A stretch of DNA of 64,000 bases from Robiginitalea sp. Its GTDB lineage: Bacteria > Bacteroidota > Bacteroidia > Flavobacteriales > Flavobacteriaceae. Made by a program: the position numbers and the translations under genes. The stretch is from contig JAHEJJ010000007.1 of the NCBI GenBank assembly GCA_024638915.1, positions 1-64,000 of the forward strand. The letters run 5' to 3'. The stretch's first letter is position 1, and each line of letters begins with the position of its first letter. Positions 26,974 to 36,680 of this stretch are shown piece by piece. A model generated the notes under the pieces. It did no database searches and was not told the DNA's origin. It was given only the letters and a program-made list of their open reading frames with translations.

Positions 26974-27850
26974 AAGCGTATTGGACTTAATTGGGAATAC
27001 CCCCCTGGTTCTGTCTAAGGCGCTTAACACCAATCCCGGTGTAGCGCTTTATTTCAAATTGGAAGGGCAGAATCCTGGTGGTAGTGTAAAAGACCGGCCT
27101 GCTTACAGCATGATCAAATATGGCCTCGAACGAGGAGAGATAGATCAAAACACCAAATTGATCGAGGCTACCAGTGGAAATACGGGAATAGCCCTGGCGA
27201 TGATCGCCAGGCTGTACGATTTAAATATAGAGTTGGTTATGCCCGAAAGTGCCACAAGAGAACGTGTCCAGACCATGCGGGCCTATGGTGCCAAAGTAAC
27301 CCTCACTCCAGATGACGTTGGCATTGAAGGCTCCAGAGATTATGCAGAGGCCAAAGTTGAAAAAGAAGGTTATACGATGATCAACCAATTTGGCAATGAT
27401 GATAACTGGAAGGCGCATTATCGAACCACCGGTCCTGAAATCTGGAGGGATACCCAAGGTCATGTTACCCACTTTGTCTCCTCTATGGGCACCACAGGCA
27501 CCATTATGGGCACCTCCACCTTTTTAAAAGAAAAAAAACCGGACATTCAAATTGTGGGCGTACAACCTACCGACGATTCCAGCATCCCCGGTATTCGCAA
27601 ATGGCCAAAGGCATATCTTCCCAAAATTTTTAATCCTTCAAAAGTTGACAAGGTGCTTGAGGTAAGTGAAGAAGAATCTCGTTTAATGACCAGGCGCCTG
27701 GCCGAAGAGGAAGGTATTTTCGCAGGGATGAGCAGCGGAGGTGCCACTGCGGCCGCGCTGAAACTGATCAGCAAACTCGATAAAGGTGTTGTAGTATCTA
27801 TCATTTGCGATCGAGGCGACCGTTACCTTTCCTCGGACCTTTTCGAATAA
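26966..27850 (+). CDS. cysM: Cysteine synthase (O-acetylserine sulfhydrylase, CysM type)
   Basis: 294 aa, the length of CysM rather than CysK. The PLP lysine is in NPGGSVKDRPA (Lys about 43), with the substrate loop ATSGNTGIALAM and the phosphate-binding GTTGTIMG. CysM-like features are GIRKWPKAYLP and the ending ICDRGDRYLSS. It converts O-acetylserine and sulfide (or thiosulfate) to cysteine. It is coupled to cysE, and its 3' end overlaps that of the convergent alpha/beta hydrolase gene by 28 bp. Confidence 0.93.
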   Translation: MSKSVLDLIGNTPLVLSKALNTNPGVALYFKLEGQNPGGSVKDRPAYSMIKYGLERGEIDQNTKLIEATSGNTGIALAMIARLYDLNIELVMPESATRERVQTMRAYGAKVTLTPDDVGIEGSRDYAEAKVEKEGYTMINQFGNDDNWKAHYRTTGPEIWRDTQGHVTHFVSSMGTTGTIMGTSTFLKEKKPDIQIVGVQPTDDSSIPGIRKWPKAYLPKIFNPSKVDKVLEVSEEESRLMTRRLAEEEGIFAGMSSGGATAAALKLISKLDKGVVVSIICDRGDRYLSSDLFE

Positions 27851-28653
27851 TCAGTCGCGAGCAGATGATTCATACCGCGATGGTAAGCCTCAAAGCCGGA
27901 AAGATTATTGTGCCGTCCTCCTTTTACCAGAAAGAATTGCTTTCTTTCCCCGGGAATGCTCTGAAATAACTTTCTGCCGGATTCTAAAGGTATGACTTCA
28001 TCTTCAGTCCCATGAAATACCGCAACAGGACAACTGATGTCTTTTACATATTCGAAGGATTTAAACTGGTACTTGAGCAGCCATTTCACCGGAAGAAAGG
28101 GAAACCTGCGCTGACCGATATCGAGCAGACTATAATAGGGCGTTTCCAATATTAATCTAGCAGGCCGGTTTTGTGCTGCCAGTCGGGCGGCAATACCCGT
28201 CCCCAAAGACCTGCCATATAAAATGATATCCTTTTCCGAATAAAGGTCTAGTAAATGGTCATAAAACAACTGACCATCCCGATGCAGGGCTTCTTCACTA
28301 AGGCTTCCTGTGCTCTTCCCATAGGTACGATAATCCATCACCACTACATCGTGCTCGTATTCACGGGATATTGCTCCTGCAATTTCTCCCCAGCGGGAGA
28401 GGTTTCCGGCGTTCCCATGAAAATAAAGGATAATCCCTTTGGCGTTTGGAATCTTGAAGTGTAATGCATTGAGCTGCGCGCCATCTTCCGAATTCAAGTT
28501 AAATTCCAGGTAATCCTGTTCAAAGTTGTACTCGTACTGTTGTGGTAATCGGGTAGGCAGAAATATAAAGCGTTCCTGTAAAAAATATATCATTGTCGTG
28601 AATATAAGATAGGCCCCGACCAACCAGAACAGGGGGCGAATCGACTTATGCAT
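27823..28653 (-). CDS. Membrane-anchored alpha/beta hydrolase (copy 1)
   Basis: 276 aa from the ATG at 28653. One N-terminal membrane helix (about 8-24) anchors an alpha/beta-hydrolase domain on the outer face or lumen side. HFHGNAG-like YFHGNAGN is the oxyanion region, the nucleophile is Ser in LYGRSLGTG (about 139), Asp is in FHGTEDEVIP and His in KGGRHNN. It resembles the BEM46/YfhR group. The neighbouring gene upstream is a paralogue. Substrate unknown. Confidence 0.82.
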   Translation of the reverse strand: MHKSIRPLFWLVGAYLIFTTMIYFLQERFIFLPTRLPQQYEYNFEQDYLEFNLNSEDGAQLNALHFKIPNAKGIILYFHGNAGNLSRWGEIAGAISREYEHDVVVMDYRTYGKSTGSLSEEALHRDGQLFYDHLLDLYSEKDIILYGRSLGTGIAARLAAQNRPARLILETPYYSLLDIGQRRFPFLPVKWLLKYQFKSFEYVKDISCPVAVFHGTEDEVIPLESGRKLFQSIPGERKQFFLVKGGRHNNLSGFEAYHRGMNHLLATDYSKRSEER

Positions 28654-29515
28654 TGACTTTTTTCGGAGCATTATTAAGGTGAATACTACTGCCCGTCATG
28701 TCGATCTTTTTGGGTTTAGTGGTAATAATATCGTGCAACATCTTGTGGTACGACTCGAAACTGTTCAGGTTTTTATGTCCTCCGCCAATAACCGTATAGA
28801 GTGTAGTACTTTCAGGTCTTATTTTAGACAGTTTTACACTCGTCCTATAGGGAATCAACCTATCATCTGTACCATGTATTATATGAATCGGGCAATTCAC
28901 ATAACGCAACCATTTATAGGTAGGCATGGGATATTTTATAAGTAAAGATAAAGGCATGAAGGGAATAAATTTCTTTGCGACCTTGCTCAGACTATAGTAT
29001 GGAGCGTCAAGGATAAGCATTCTCGGGTTGTTCATGGAGGCCAGTTTGGCAGCAAAACCTGATCCCAAAGACCTGCCGTAAAGGATGATATATTTCTCAT
29101 CGACCTTTTCCTTGATCTTGTTATAGACTACCTGCATATCGCGTTTAACGGCCTTCTGAGTTCTGCGGCCTGTACTTTTGCCAAAACCCCTGTAATCGAC
29201 CATGAGAACATCGTAGCCTAGTCGGGTAAAATCGACGGCAAATTTTCCCCAGCCTTTTATGCTTTTGGAGTTTCCTTTCAAGTAAAAGACCACCCCTTTC
29301 GGATCCTGTGCCTTAAAACGCAAACCGTTAATAATGGCGCCGTCGCGGGTCTCTACATTGTATTCCTCGGTTTCCTGATTTTCATAATAAAACTGAAAAT
29401 CCGCAGGAAGTTTTTCGGGTTTGAACATCAGATAATCCTGCAGGAAGTATAATAAAACACTGATCAGAACGTAAATCGCCAGAACTATGATCAATATATA
29501 CAACCAGGTGGACAT
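28646..29515 (-). CDS. Membrane-anchored alpha/beta hydrolase (copy 2)
   Basis: 289 aa from the ATG at 29515, preferred over an upstream TTG that overlaps truA. It shares the layout of copy 1: N-terminal helix (about 5-25), FYLKGNSKS oxyanion strand, nucleophile Ser in LYGRSLGSG, Asp in IHGTDDRLIP and His in GGGHKN. The two proteins align over their whole length, so the pair arose by tandem duplication. In copy 2 the oxyanion HG pair is replaced by KGN. It overlaps copy 1 by 8 bp. Confidence 0.82.
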   Translation of the reverse strand: MSTWLYILIIVLAIYVLISVLLYFLQDYLMFKPEKLPADFQFYYENQETEEYNVETRDGAIINGLRFKAQDPKGVVFYLKGNSKSIKGWGKFAVDFTRLGYDVLMVDYRGFGKSTGRRTQKAVKRDMQVVYNKIKEKVDEKYIILYGRSLGSGFAAKLASMNNPRMLILDAPYYSLSKVAKKFIPFMPLSLLIKYPMPTYKWLRYVNCPIHIIHGTDDRLIPYRTSVKLSKIRPESTTLYTVIGGGHKNLNSFESYHKMLHDIITTKPKKIDMTGSSIHLNNAPKKVNA

Positions 29516-29552
29516 CGCAATAGCTTTGGGTTTAATGTACAAAAATTCTTCG

Positions 29553-30335
29553 TTACTCCCGGTAATCAAAGCAGATAGATCGCAGGTGCAGTCCTGAGGC
29601 CGGGGCTACTGAATCTAGAACGGTTTCGGTAGCCGGATCAAGTGTGGCTTTCAGGTCTTCCAGGCTTAGATCGTGCCTTCCCAGCCGGAAAAGAGCGCCC
29701 ATAATCATACGTACCTGATATCTTAGAAATCCTTCAGATCGTATCAGCAATGCGTAGCTTGTGGTCGGAAAAAAGCTGGCTTCTATAAAATTGTTAGGCA
29801 CGATAGCACAAGAACTCACCTTACGGACCAGCTGTTTACTTCTGGAATCTGCAGTAGTAAAAGCCTTAAAATTGTGAGTCCCTACAAAGAGGGTGGCGCC
29901 CTCTTTCATCAGATCGATATCGAGCTCTTCCTCTATTCCGGTAACAAATGGGGCGCTATAAGGATGATTTTTTCCACCATAAGAGAACAAATACACGTAT
30001 TCTTTCTCTTCACAGTCCTTAATTATATTAAATTTTTCATTAACTTTAACTACTTTAAGCAGCTCTATATCAGGAGGTAAATTAGTGTTCAATACTGAAA
30101 TAAGTTCTTTCAGCTCCATGAGGCGATCACCTTTGATAAAAAGTTCAAAAGCCCCTTCCATGGCCGAAACTTTAGCATCGGTACGTCCGGCGCCAAGGAT
30201 CTTAAAATCACGCCCTGGCAATACATATCGGAACGTTTTGACCAACATCTGCTCCAATGTCTTCCGATGAGGTTGCGTTTGCCAGCCGCTATATCTGAAT
30301 CCCAGGTATCGGATGGTAAATAAATAGTAATTCAT
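29553..30335 (-). CDS. TruA-family tRNA pseudouridine synthase
   Basis: 260 aa from the ATG at 30335 (30344 also possible). The catalytic Asp is in GAGRTDAKVSA (about residue 53), the GAGRTD motif of TruA. Other family blocks are RYSGWQTQP near the start, the HNFKAFTT segment and FLRYQVRMIMGALFRLG at the C-terminus. It should modify uridines 38-40 of tRNA, although this variant diverges from the standard bacterial TruA, so it may be a second, TruA-like enzyme. First gene of the run with the two alpha/beta hydrolases. Confidence 0.85.
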   Translation of the reverse strand: MNYYLFTIRYLGFRYSGWQTQPHRKTLEQMLVKTFRYVLPGRDFKILGAGRTDAKVSAMEGAFELFIKGDRLMELKELISVLNTNLPPDIELLKVVKVNEKFNIIKDCEEKEYVYLFSYGGKNHPYSAPFVTGIEEELDIDLMKEGATLFVGTHNFKAFTTADSRSKQLVRKVSSCAIVPNNFIEASFFPTTSYALLIRSEGFLRYQVRMIMGALFRLGRHDLSLEDLKATLDPATETVLDSVAPASGLHLRSICFDYRE

Positions 30336-30476
30336 CTGCTGCATGGAGGTGCTGTTTCTGTAAATCTACCGAATTGAAACCCTTATCTCATTAATTGCTG
30401 TAAAAATTAGAAACTAAACTGTAACAAATAGAACGGATCAAGGTCTTATTTTTGACAACAAACAGCGAACCGACCC

Positions 30477-31688
30477 ATGCCTGGCGTTAAAACCAATAAC
30501 AGGATTGTAATTATAGATGCTCTGAGAGGATTTTCCCTTGCCGGTATCGTCATCGTTCATATGGTGGAGAACTATGTAGGTGCTCCGACGCCGGAAGGCA
30601 CCATGGAAGCTGTCAGAATAGGGCTACCCGACTATATCGTGGACGGTTTCGTATTTCTCTTTCTAAGGGGCAAGTTCTTTGCCTTGTTCTCATTTTTGTT
30701 TGGTCTTAGTTTCTTTATTCAGATGGATAGTGCACATAATAAAGGGCAAGATTTCAGATGGCGTTTCCTATGGCGCCTTTTATTGCTCTTTGGTTTCGGA
30801 TATGTGCACCATCTTTTCTACCGCGGTGATATTCTCACCATCTATGCGGTACTTGGACTTTTCTTAATCCCTTTTTACAAGGTGCCGTCCAAGTATATTC
30901 TGGCGATCTGCGGTTTACTTTTTCTCGGTTTTGGGAGGTACATGGTTTTTGCATTCAACGGGGCGGATAATTTATTTATGCAAGGGGAATTCTCTCCTAA
31001 CAGTCCAGAAATCGCTGCATACTTTGAAACGATCAGGAACGGAAGTTTATGGGAGGTATTCAGATCGAATGCCACCGAAGGTCAACTCATGAAAATGGAT
31101 TTTCAATTGGGTATATTTTCCAGAGGCTATCTTACCTATGCCTTTTTCCTATTGGGTTTGATCGTGGGCAGAATGCAATTTTTCAAGAATTTCCTCGAGC
31201 ATAGAAAACTCACTTTAAAGGTGATGTGGTGGTCTTTAGGAATCTTCGTCGTCTCCATTGGCCTGGCCGCGGTGATCTTCGCTCCAATGGGGCCCGATAT
31301 CACTTTTGATAATTGGAGAGCAATGCTTGGCCTTTCAGCTGTAGATCTGAATAACATCGGAATGACAGGGATCATTCTCTCAGGCTTTGTATTGCTTTAC
31401 CGCAAGGTCAAGATCAATAAATTCTTTTCAAGCTTTGCTCCTTATGGCCGTATGGCGCTGACCAATTATTTGACCCAAAGCTTGATCGGTACCTTTGTCA
31501 TATACGGATGGGGTCTGGGCTATCTGGGAGAACTTCGGAATATCTATACGTTTTTGATGGCATTGGTTTTAATTGCCCTACAAATGCTGGCCAGTAATTG
31601 GTGGCTAAAGCGATACTATTACGGTCCCCTGGAATGGTTATGGCGTAGTCTGACCCATACTAAGATCTATCCCTTTACAAGGAAATAG
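30477..31688 (+). CDS. DUF418 family membrane protein (YeiB-like)
   Basis: 403 aa polytopic protein. It starts IDALRGFSLAGIVIVHMV, the acyltransferase-3-like N-terminal motif of the YeiB/DUF418 group, and ends with the DUF418 block APYGRMALTNYLTQSLIGTFVIYGWG. Ten or so hydrophobic helices are visible. Function unproven; a membrane acyl-transfer role is only inferred from the superfamily. Single gene followed by a 165-bp gap. Confidence 0.82.
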   Translation: MPGVKTNNRIVIIDALRGFSLAGIVIVHMVENYVGAPTPEGTMEAVRIGLPDYIVDGFVFLFLRGKFFALFSFLFGLSFFIQMDSAHNKGQDFRWRFLWRLLLLFGFGYVHHLFYRGDILTIYAVLGLFLIPFYKVPSKYILAICGLLFLGFGRYMVFAFNGADNLFMQGEFSPNSPEIAAYFETIRNGSLWEVFRSNATEGQLMKMDFQLGIFSRGYLTYAFFLLGLIVGRMQFFKNFLEHRKLTLKVMWWSLGIFVVSIGLAAVIFAPMGPDITFDNWRAMLGLSAVDLNNIGMTGIILSGFVLLYRKVKINKFFSSFAPYGRMALTNYLTQSLIGTFVIYGWGLGYLGELRNIYTFLMALVLIALQMLASNWWLKRYYYGPLEWLWRSLTHTKIYPFTRK

Positions 31689-31853
31689 CTGCTGAAATCT
31701 GATTGAACACTCTATCCACGACCGATTTTTACCACAGGATTTGATCATTACTCAACATTGAATGCGCTTCGTCGATTTTTTTCAAATATTATTTTTTAAG
31801 TGCCGTTTTTAGGTTGACAAAAAAGGTTCCCCAAAGCCTTGAAACCTACTTTT

Positions 31854-32336
31854 ATGAAGTATTTATGGCGACCATCTATATGGAAGATGTGCTTGGTGTT
31901 GACGATTGGTGTTTTACTGATTTTGATCGTATCGAACTTCTACGGTCTCTATACAGACAAATTCTATTTCTACAAAGTTGACAATTATATTTTCCCATTG
32001 CTCAGCATTGTCCACTTCTCGTATTTGCAGGCGATGCATTTAAAAGTGAACAACAGGAATTTTAGCGATAACCAACTTCGCAATCTCGAGTACGCTCTTT
32101 ATGCTATTCTGTTGGTGTATATTTTTAAAGCCACCGATACAGCCTATATGCTGCTAAGCTATTGGGAGTTCGAAGCTTATTTCATCCCCGAAACATTTAT
32201 CCCTTTAGGCCTGGCGATCCTTACAATACAAATAATACTCATTCTGCTGACCATGATGTCTTTCAGGTATCGTCGTCAATTAGTAGGCAGATATAATTTT
32301 GATCAGATCAACGATAAACTAGATTCATGGCAATAG
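31854..32336 (+). CDS. Unknown four-helix membrane protein
   Basis: 160 aa from the ATG at 31854; a TTG 15 bases upstream is also open. Four membrane helices are visible: near residues 11-30, 46-60, 82-98 and 122-144, with the last followed by a basic tail (YRRQLVGRYN). I recognise no family or motif. Monocistronic with a strong terminator at 32366-32390. Confidence 0.6.
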   Translation: MKYLWRPSIWKMCLVLTIGVLLILIVSNFYGLYTDKFYFYKVDNYIFPLLSIVHFSYLQAMHLKVNNRNFSDNQLRNLEYALYAILLVYIFKATDTAYMLLSYWEFEAYFIPETFIPLGLAILTIQIILILLTMMSFRYRRQLVGRYNFDQINDKLDSWQ

Positions 32337-32364
32337 TTCGAATCTCTTGTGTTATGGCAAGTGA

Positions 32365-32395
32365 AAAACCCTGGCGATTTGCCAGGGTTTTTTTG
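32365..32395 (+). terminator. Strong rho-independent terminator
   Basis: AAACCCTGGC (32366-32375) pairs perfectly with GCCAGGGTTT (32381-32390) around a 5-nt loop, followed by four more T. It ends the unit at 31854-32336. The 180 bases after it up to 32577 hold no convincing gene. Confidence 0.9.
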
Positions 32396-32576
32396 TAGGA
32401 AGCAACCATTGGCAAAACCATAAACTTCTAATTTCAAGTATGCCAAAAAAATGTTTTAAGAATTGCTATAAGTGGGCATCTTTGTCAATTGAATGATTAA
32501 AAAGCTACCTATTTATGAATCGGTATACTGTTTATGATATTTTTTACAACGTATAATGGGACATTTGTATGTCGTT

Positions 32577-34046
32577 TCAAAGCTTACTGATATAGCTACC
32601 ATAAGGATCTTTGAATTGCAGCCCTTTACTGAACCGGTGTTTGCTCAATTTTTTATGCACCACCAGGCCCCATAATAGAAATTCCATCATAAAATAACGA
32701 TCGGCCGCCTTAATTTCAGGCTGATATTCATTCAGGAGCGCTTTCAATGCCGGAATACGATCTAATTTGGCCTGATATTCTTTATCGGAAACATCGTCCA
32801 TGAGCTCGAAACCTTCTCCTTCAAAAAACCAATGAACCAGTTCATCATAAGGAGAGGTGGTGTCTTTGTGTTCCAATTTGCGGATCTCAGGGAAATATTG
32901 ACCGAACAGTGTTTTTACTGCATCTTCTATCAAAATACCAGCAACACTATCGGCTCCCTCCTGCTCTCCCTCATAAACCAATTCGATCTTCCCTGTTATG
33001 GAAGGAATAAGTCCCATAAAATCGCTGAGTCGAATGCTGGTTGTTTCCTCCCCTGTAGCCAATATCCTGTGTTCAGCGGTACTCATCAGGTTTTCATACC
33101 CTGTAATGCTGGTACGAGCGCTCACACCGCTTTTGGCATCTATGTATTCACTGTTGCGGGCCTCGAAACTAATTTGTTCCAGCAGATTCCTGGCCAGATC
33201 AGGTATATGAATCGCTTTCTTTTGGAAATCGTCTAACCGGGCCTCCTGTTCCGTAATCTGCTTAGCCACGTCTATATCTTCCGGATAATGCGTAAGGATT
33301 TGGGAACCGATCCTATCCTTTAGAGGTGTAACGATACTTCCTCTATTGGTATAGTCTTCTGGGTTGGCGGTAAAAATAAACTGAACATCCAATGGTAAGC
33401 GCAGTTTAAATCCACGGATCTGAATGTCCCCTTCTTGCAAAATATTAAAAAGTGATACCTGGATCCTCGCCTGCAGATCGGGTAATTCGTTGATCACAAA
33501 AATACAGCGGTTCGCTCTGGGAATCATACCAAAATGGATGACCCTGTCATCGGCATAAGATAATTTCAGATTAGCAGCCTTTATCGGGTCTACATCTCCG
33601 ATCAAATCTGCAACGGTTACATCTGGAGTAGCCAGCTTTTCAGAAAATCTATCCTCCCGATGCAACCAACTAATGGGCGTATCATCGCCATGTTCCCTGA
33701 TAAGCTCTCTGGCATATCGGGAAATTGGAGCCAATGGATCATCGTTGATCTCTGAACCTTTTACAACAGGTATCCATTCGTCTAATAATCCTATCATGAG
33801 CCGCGCAAGCCTTGTTTTGGCCTGTCCACGAAGCCCTAGTAAATTAATATTATGGCGTGAAAGAATAGCCCTTTCCAACTCAGGGATGACAGAATGCTCA
33901 TAACCCCAGACCCCTTCAAAACTTTGTTTGTCTTTCTTAATATTTTCCCTAAGGTTTTCCCTTAGCTCATCTTTTATGCTTCTGCTTTGGTATCCTGCCT
34001 TTTGCAGGTCTCCCAACGATTTTATCTTTGTGTGGTCCAATTTCAT
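32577..34046 (-). CDS. MoxR/magnesium-chelatase-like AAA+ ATPase
   Basis: 489 aa. Walker A is GLRGQAKT (about 73-80), with the Ala before Lys normal for MoxR-type proteins; Walker B/sensor region IFVINELPDLQARIQVSLFNILQEGDIQIRG (about 180-210) and sensor 1 FIFTANPEDY follow. The helical region after about 350 includes LMGLIPSITGKIELVYEGEQEGAD. With the next gene, a VWA protein, it forms a MoxR/VWA pair that usually acts as a chaperone or metal-insertion machine. No third subunit or chelatase H gene is near. Confidence 0.85.
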   Translation of the reverse strand: MKLDHTKIKSLGDLQKAGYQSRSIKDELRENLRENIKKDKQSFEGVWGYEHSVIPELERAILSRHNINLLGLRGQAKTRLARLMIGLLDEWIPVVKGSEINDDPLAPISRYARELIREHGDDTPISWLHREDRFSEKLATPDVTVADLIGDVDPIKAANLKLSYADDRVIHFGMIPRANRCIFVINELPDLQARIQVSLFNILQEGDIQIRGFKLRLPLDVQFIFTANPEDYTNRGSIVTPLKDRIGSQILTHYPEDIDVAKQITEQEARLDDFQKKAIHIPDLARNLLEQISFEARNSEYIDAKSGVSARTSITGYENLMSTAEHRILATGEETTSIRLSDFMGLIPSITGKIELVYEGEQEGADSVAGILIEDAVKTLFGQYFPEIRKLEHKDTTSPYDELVHWFFEGEGFELMDDVSDKEYQAKLDRIPALKALLNEYQPEIKAADRYFMMEFLLWGLVVHKKLSKHRFSKGLQFKDPYGSYISKL

Positions 34047-34081
34047 TTTCTTTAATATATAATCAGCAATTTTTCCTTTAT

Positions 34082-35242
34082 CTATTTTAGTCTCTTTCTT
34101 CTGTTCTTCTCATAATCTTCAAAAATCATTTCACCCAGGTCTTTGAGTCCGGTAAAAAAGGCCTTTCCTTTATTCGCTTCGGTAAAATGACGTACAAATT
34201 GCATCAAGTAAGGATCCTGCGCAATCATAAAAGTGGTGATCGGGATATGCAACTTTCGGGCCCGTCTGGCCATATTATAACACTGCTCCACAATATGATC
34301 GTCCAGACCAACACTGTTTTTATAATAGGTGCCATCAGCAAGCCTTAAACAACTGGGTTTGCCATCTGTGATCATGAAGATCTGTTTGTTGGTATTCCGT
34401 TTACGCCTGAGCATGTCCATAGCCAATTGCAGTCCCGCCACTGTATTGGTATGATAAGGTCCCACTTTTAAGTAGGGCAGATCTTTAATAGGTATGGGCC
34501 AGGCATCATTGCCAAAGACCAATATATCCAAGGTGTCCTTAGGATATCGTGTGGTGATAAGTTCCGCCAGGGCCATCGCTACTTTTTTAGCCGGAGTGAT
34601 GCGGTCTTCCCCGTACAATATCATACTATGGCTGATATCTATCATCAACACCGTACTCATCTGAGCTTTGTAGTGGGTATCCTCAACCACCAAATCATCC
34701 TCTGTAAGAGAGAAACCGTCTATTCCGTGATTGATCTGTGCATTCTTAAAGCTTTCGGTCATGGAAATGTGTTCCAGAGGATCGCCATAGCGGTATTCCC
34801 TAAAATCCCCGGTATGCTCGTCGCCACTTCCCGCTTTTTTGGTTCGGTGATTTCCACGACCACTACGTTTTAATTTGCCAAAAATCTGATCCAGCGCGCG
34901 TTGCCTGATGATCCGTTCCATCTTGGCAGTGATCGATAGAGCACCCTCTCCCGGTATACCTTCACCCTCCTGGCCTTCATCGGAAAACTCTTCACGCAAA
35001 TAGCCTTTTGCTTTCAGGTCTTCGATAAAATCATCGATGGTGTAGTCCTCATCGGTAAGCCCATATTCCCTGTCCAGTTCCCGAAGCCAGTCGAGCGCCT
35101 CATCGACGTCACCAGAGGTATGGGTAATCAGTTCCTGAAATATCTCGAACAATTTATCGAAGGGCGATAGATTCGGAGCTTCATATTTAGTAAAATGAAA
35201 TCCTTTCTTTCTCATCATAGCCATTTCATAAAAATAATGCAT
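34082..35242 (-). CDS. VWA-domain protein paired with AAA+ ATPase
   Basis: 386 aa. The first 180 residues are charged and include a basic linker (FGKLKRSGRGNHRTKKAG). The C-terminal VWA domain has the MIDAS motif DISHSM (about 203-208), Thr in FMITDGKPS and the DxxxG region, so metal-ion-dependent adhesion is intact. Downstream partner is the AAA+ gene, 36 bp away. The pairing is the usual clue to a MoxR-dependent maturation function; the substrate is unknown. Start could be at one of two ATGs near 35210. Confidence 0.82.
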   Translation of the reverse strand: MHYFYEMAMMRKKGFHFTKYEAPNLSPFDKLFEIFQELITHTSGDVDEALDWLRELDREYGLTDEDYTIDDFIEDLKAKGYLREEFSDEGQEGEGIPGEGALSITAKMERIIRQRALDQIFGKLKRSGRGNHRTKKAGSGDEHTGDFREYRYGDPLEHISMTESFKNAQINHGIDGFSLTEDDLVVEDTHYKAQMSTVLMIDISHSMILYGEDRITPAKKVAMALAELITTRYPKDTLDILVFGNDAWPIPIKDLPYLKVGPYHTNTVAGLQLAMDMLRRKRNTNKQIFMITDGKPSCLRLADGTYYKNSVGLDDHIVEQCYNMARRARKLHIPITTFMIAQDPYLMQFVRHFTEANKGKAFFTGLKDLGEMIFEDYEKNRRKRLK

Positions 35243-35282
35243 TTCCTGATACAGGAAACTATTTTAAGAAAACTTAAGGAAA

Positions 35283-35891
35283 TTAGGGCTTATGCCGCTT
35301 TTTGAGCACTTGTGCCACATCATCCAGGGACTTCCCTTTTGCTTTCAAAAGGATCAAAAGATGAAACAACAGGTCTGCACTTTCGTCAAGAAACCTATCA
35401 TCGTCCTGGTCTTTGGCTTCAATCACGGTTTCCACAGCTTCCTCACCTACCTTCTGAGCAATTTTGTTTATACCCGACTTAAACAGTGAGGCCACGTAAC
35501 TTGATTTCTGGTCCGGATTGTTGATCCGATCGTCTATTACCGACTCGAGCCTGCTGAGAAAGCCATAGCTGCTGCTGTTCTGCTGATCCCAACAAGTATC
35601 AGAGCCTTTATGGCAAACCGGTCCGCTGGGGCTTGCGCTGATCAGCAGGCTATCCTGATCACAATCCACCAAAATATCATTAAGAACCATAAAATTTCCA
35701 CTTTCCTCACCCTTGGTCCAAAGTCTGTTTTTCGACCTGCTAAAGAAAGTCACTTTACCGGTTTGCCTGGTCTTTTCCAAAGCTTCGCTATTCATGTAGC
35801 CCTGCATTAAAACAATATTTGTATCGACGTCCTGAATTATCGCCGGAACCAGTCCGTCAGGATTTTTGCTAAAATCAACTTCCATCATCAT
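35283..35891 (-). CDS. hisI: Bifunctional phosphoribosyl-AMP cyclohydrolase / phosphoribosyl-ATP pyrophosphatase
   Basis: 202 aa fusion of HisI and HisE. The N-terminal HisI part has MQGYMNSEAL, TFFSRSKNRLWTKGEESGN and DCDQDSLLI with metal ligands; CHKGSDTCW supplies the Cys ligands. The HisE part (from about 110) has YVASLFKSGINKIAQKVGEEAVETVIEA with the acidic metal site. It catalyses the second and third steps of histidine synthesis. Last gene of the his operon, with a 33-bp gap from hisF. Confidence 0.96.
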   Translation of the reverse strand: MMMEVDFSKNPDGLVPAIIQDVDTNIVLMQGYMNSEALEKTRQTGKVTFFSRSKNRLWTKGEESGNFMVLNDILVDCDQDSLLISASPSGPVCHKGSDTCWDQQNSSSYGFLSRLESVIDDRINNPDQKSSYVASLFKSGINKIAQKVGEEAVETVIEAKDQDDDRFLDESADLLFHLLILLKAKGKSLDDVAQVLKKRHKP

Positions 35892-35924
35892 AAATTAATT
35901 TCTTGAAATATCTATTTTTTACCG

Positions 35925-36680
35925 CTAAAACCTTACTGGTACATTATGTTTTTTTAGTTCCCTTTTTAGGTCGTGAATCTCCATTTCCCTAAAATGAAAA
36001 ACACTGGCGGCCAGTGCTGCATCGGCCTTACCTTCCTTAAAAGTATCCACAAAGTGCTGCACGGTACCAGCGCCGCCCGAGGCGATGATCGGGATATTCC
36101 TCTCGGTAGACAATCGCCTTAGAGCCTCATTCGCAAATCCATTTTTGGTCCCGTCGTGGTCCATTGAAGTGAACAGGATCTCCCCCGCTCCCCTTTTCTC
36201 CACTTCCTCAGCCCATTGAAAGAGCTCTATTTCTGTTGGTACCTTACCCCCAACCAAGTGTACCTTCCACTTTCCATTGATTTTTTTTGCATCAATAGCC
36301 ACCACAACACACTGAGATCCGAATTTCCCCACCAGTTCATCGATCAACTCCGGGTTTTTAACTGCAGAGGAGTTCACAGATATCTTATCGGCCCCATTAT
36401 GAAGTAGTAAATCCACATCTTTTGAGGATGAAATACCTCCCCCCACCGTAAAGGGGATGTTGACTTTTTCAGCCACCCTGCGCACAAGTTTTGCGAGTGT
36501 TTTACGTCGCTCCTCGGTTGCTGATATATCCAGAAAAACCAGTTCATCAGCCCCCGCATCCGCATAGAAGGCTGCGAGTTCAACCGGATCTCCCGCATCT
36601 CGAAGATCCACAAAATTTACGCCTTTAACCGTTCGGCCATCTTTGATATCTAAACAGGGTATGATTCTTTTGGTAAGCAT
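35925..36680 (-). CDS. hisF: Imidazole glycerol phosphate synthase, cyclase subunit
   Basis: 251 aa TIM barrel. It has the phosphate-binding and catalytic features of His[24 protein letters not shown] at the start with catalytic Asp11, and [17 protein letters not shown] with Asp130. It forms a complex with HisH and makes imidazole glycerol phosphate and AICAR. The gene touches the DinB-like gene upstream (1-base overlap). Confidence 0.97.
   Translation of the reverse strand: MLTKRIIPCLDIKDGRTVKGVNFVDLRDAGDPVELAAFYADAGADELVFLDISATEERRKTLAKLVRRVAEKVNIPFTVGGGISSSKDVDLLLHNGADKISVNSSAVKNPELIDELVGKFGSQCVVVAIDAKKINGKWKVHLVGGKVPTEIELFQWAEEVEKRGAGEILFTSMDHDGTKNGFANEALRRLSTERNIPIIASGGAGTVQHFVDTFKEGKADAALAASVFHFREMEIHDLKRELKKHNVPVRF

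Noticed and set aside
32439-32495. An 18-aa frame (ATG at 32439) after the terminator at 32365
   Set aside because: Short, no paralogue or family signal, and no coupled gene; unlike the paired microproteins it has no support beyond length.
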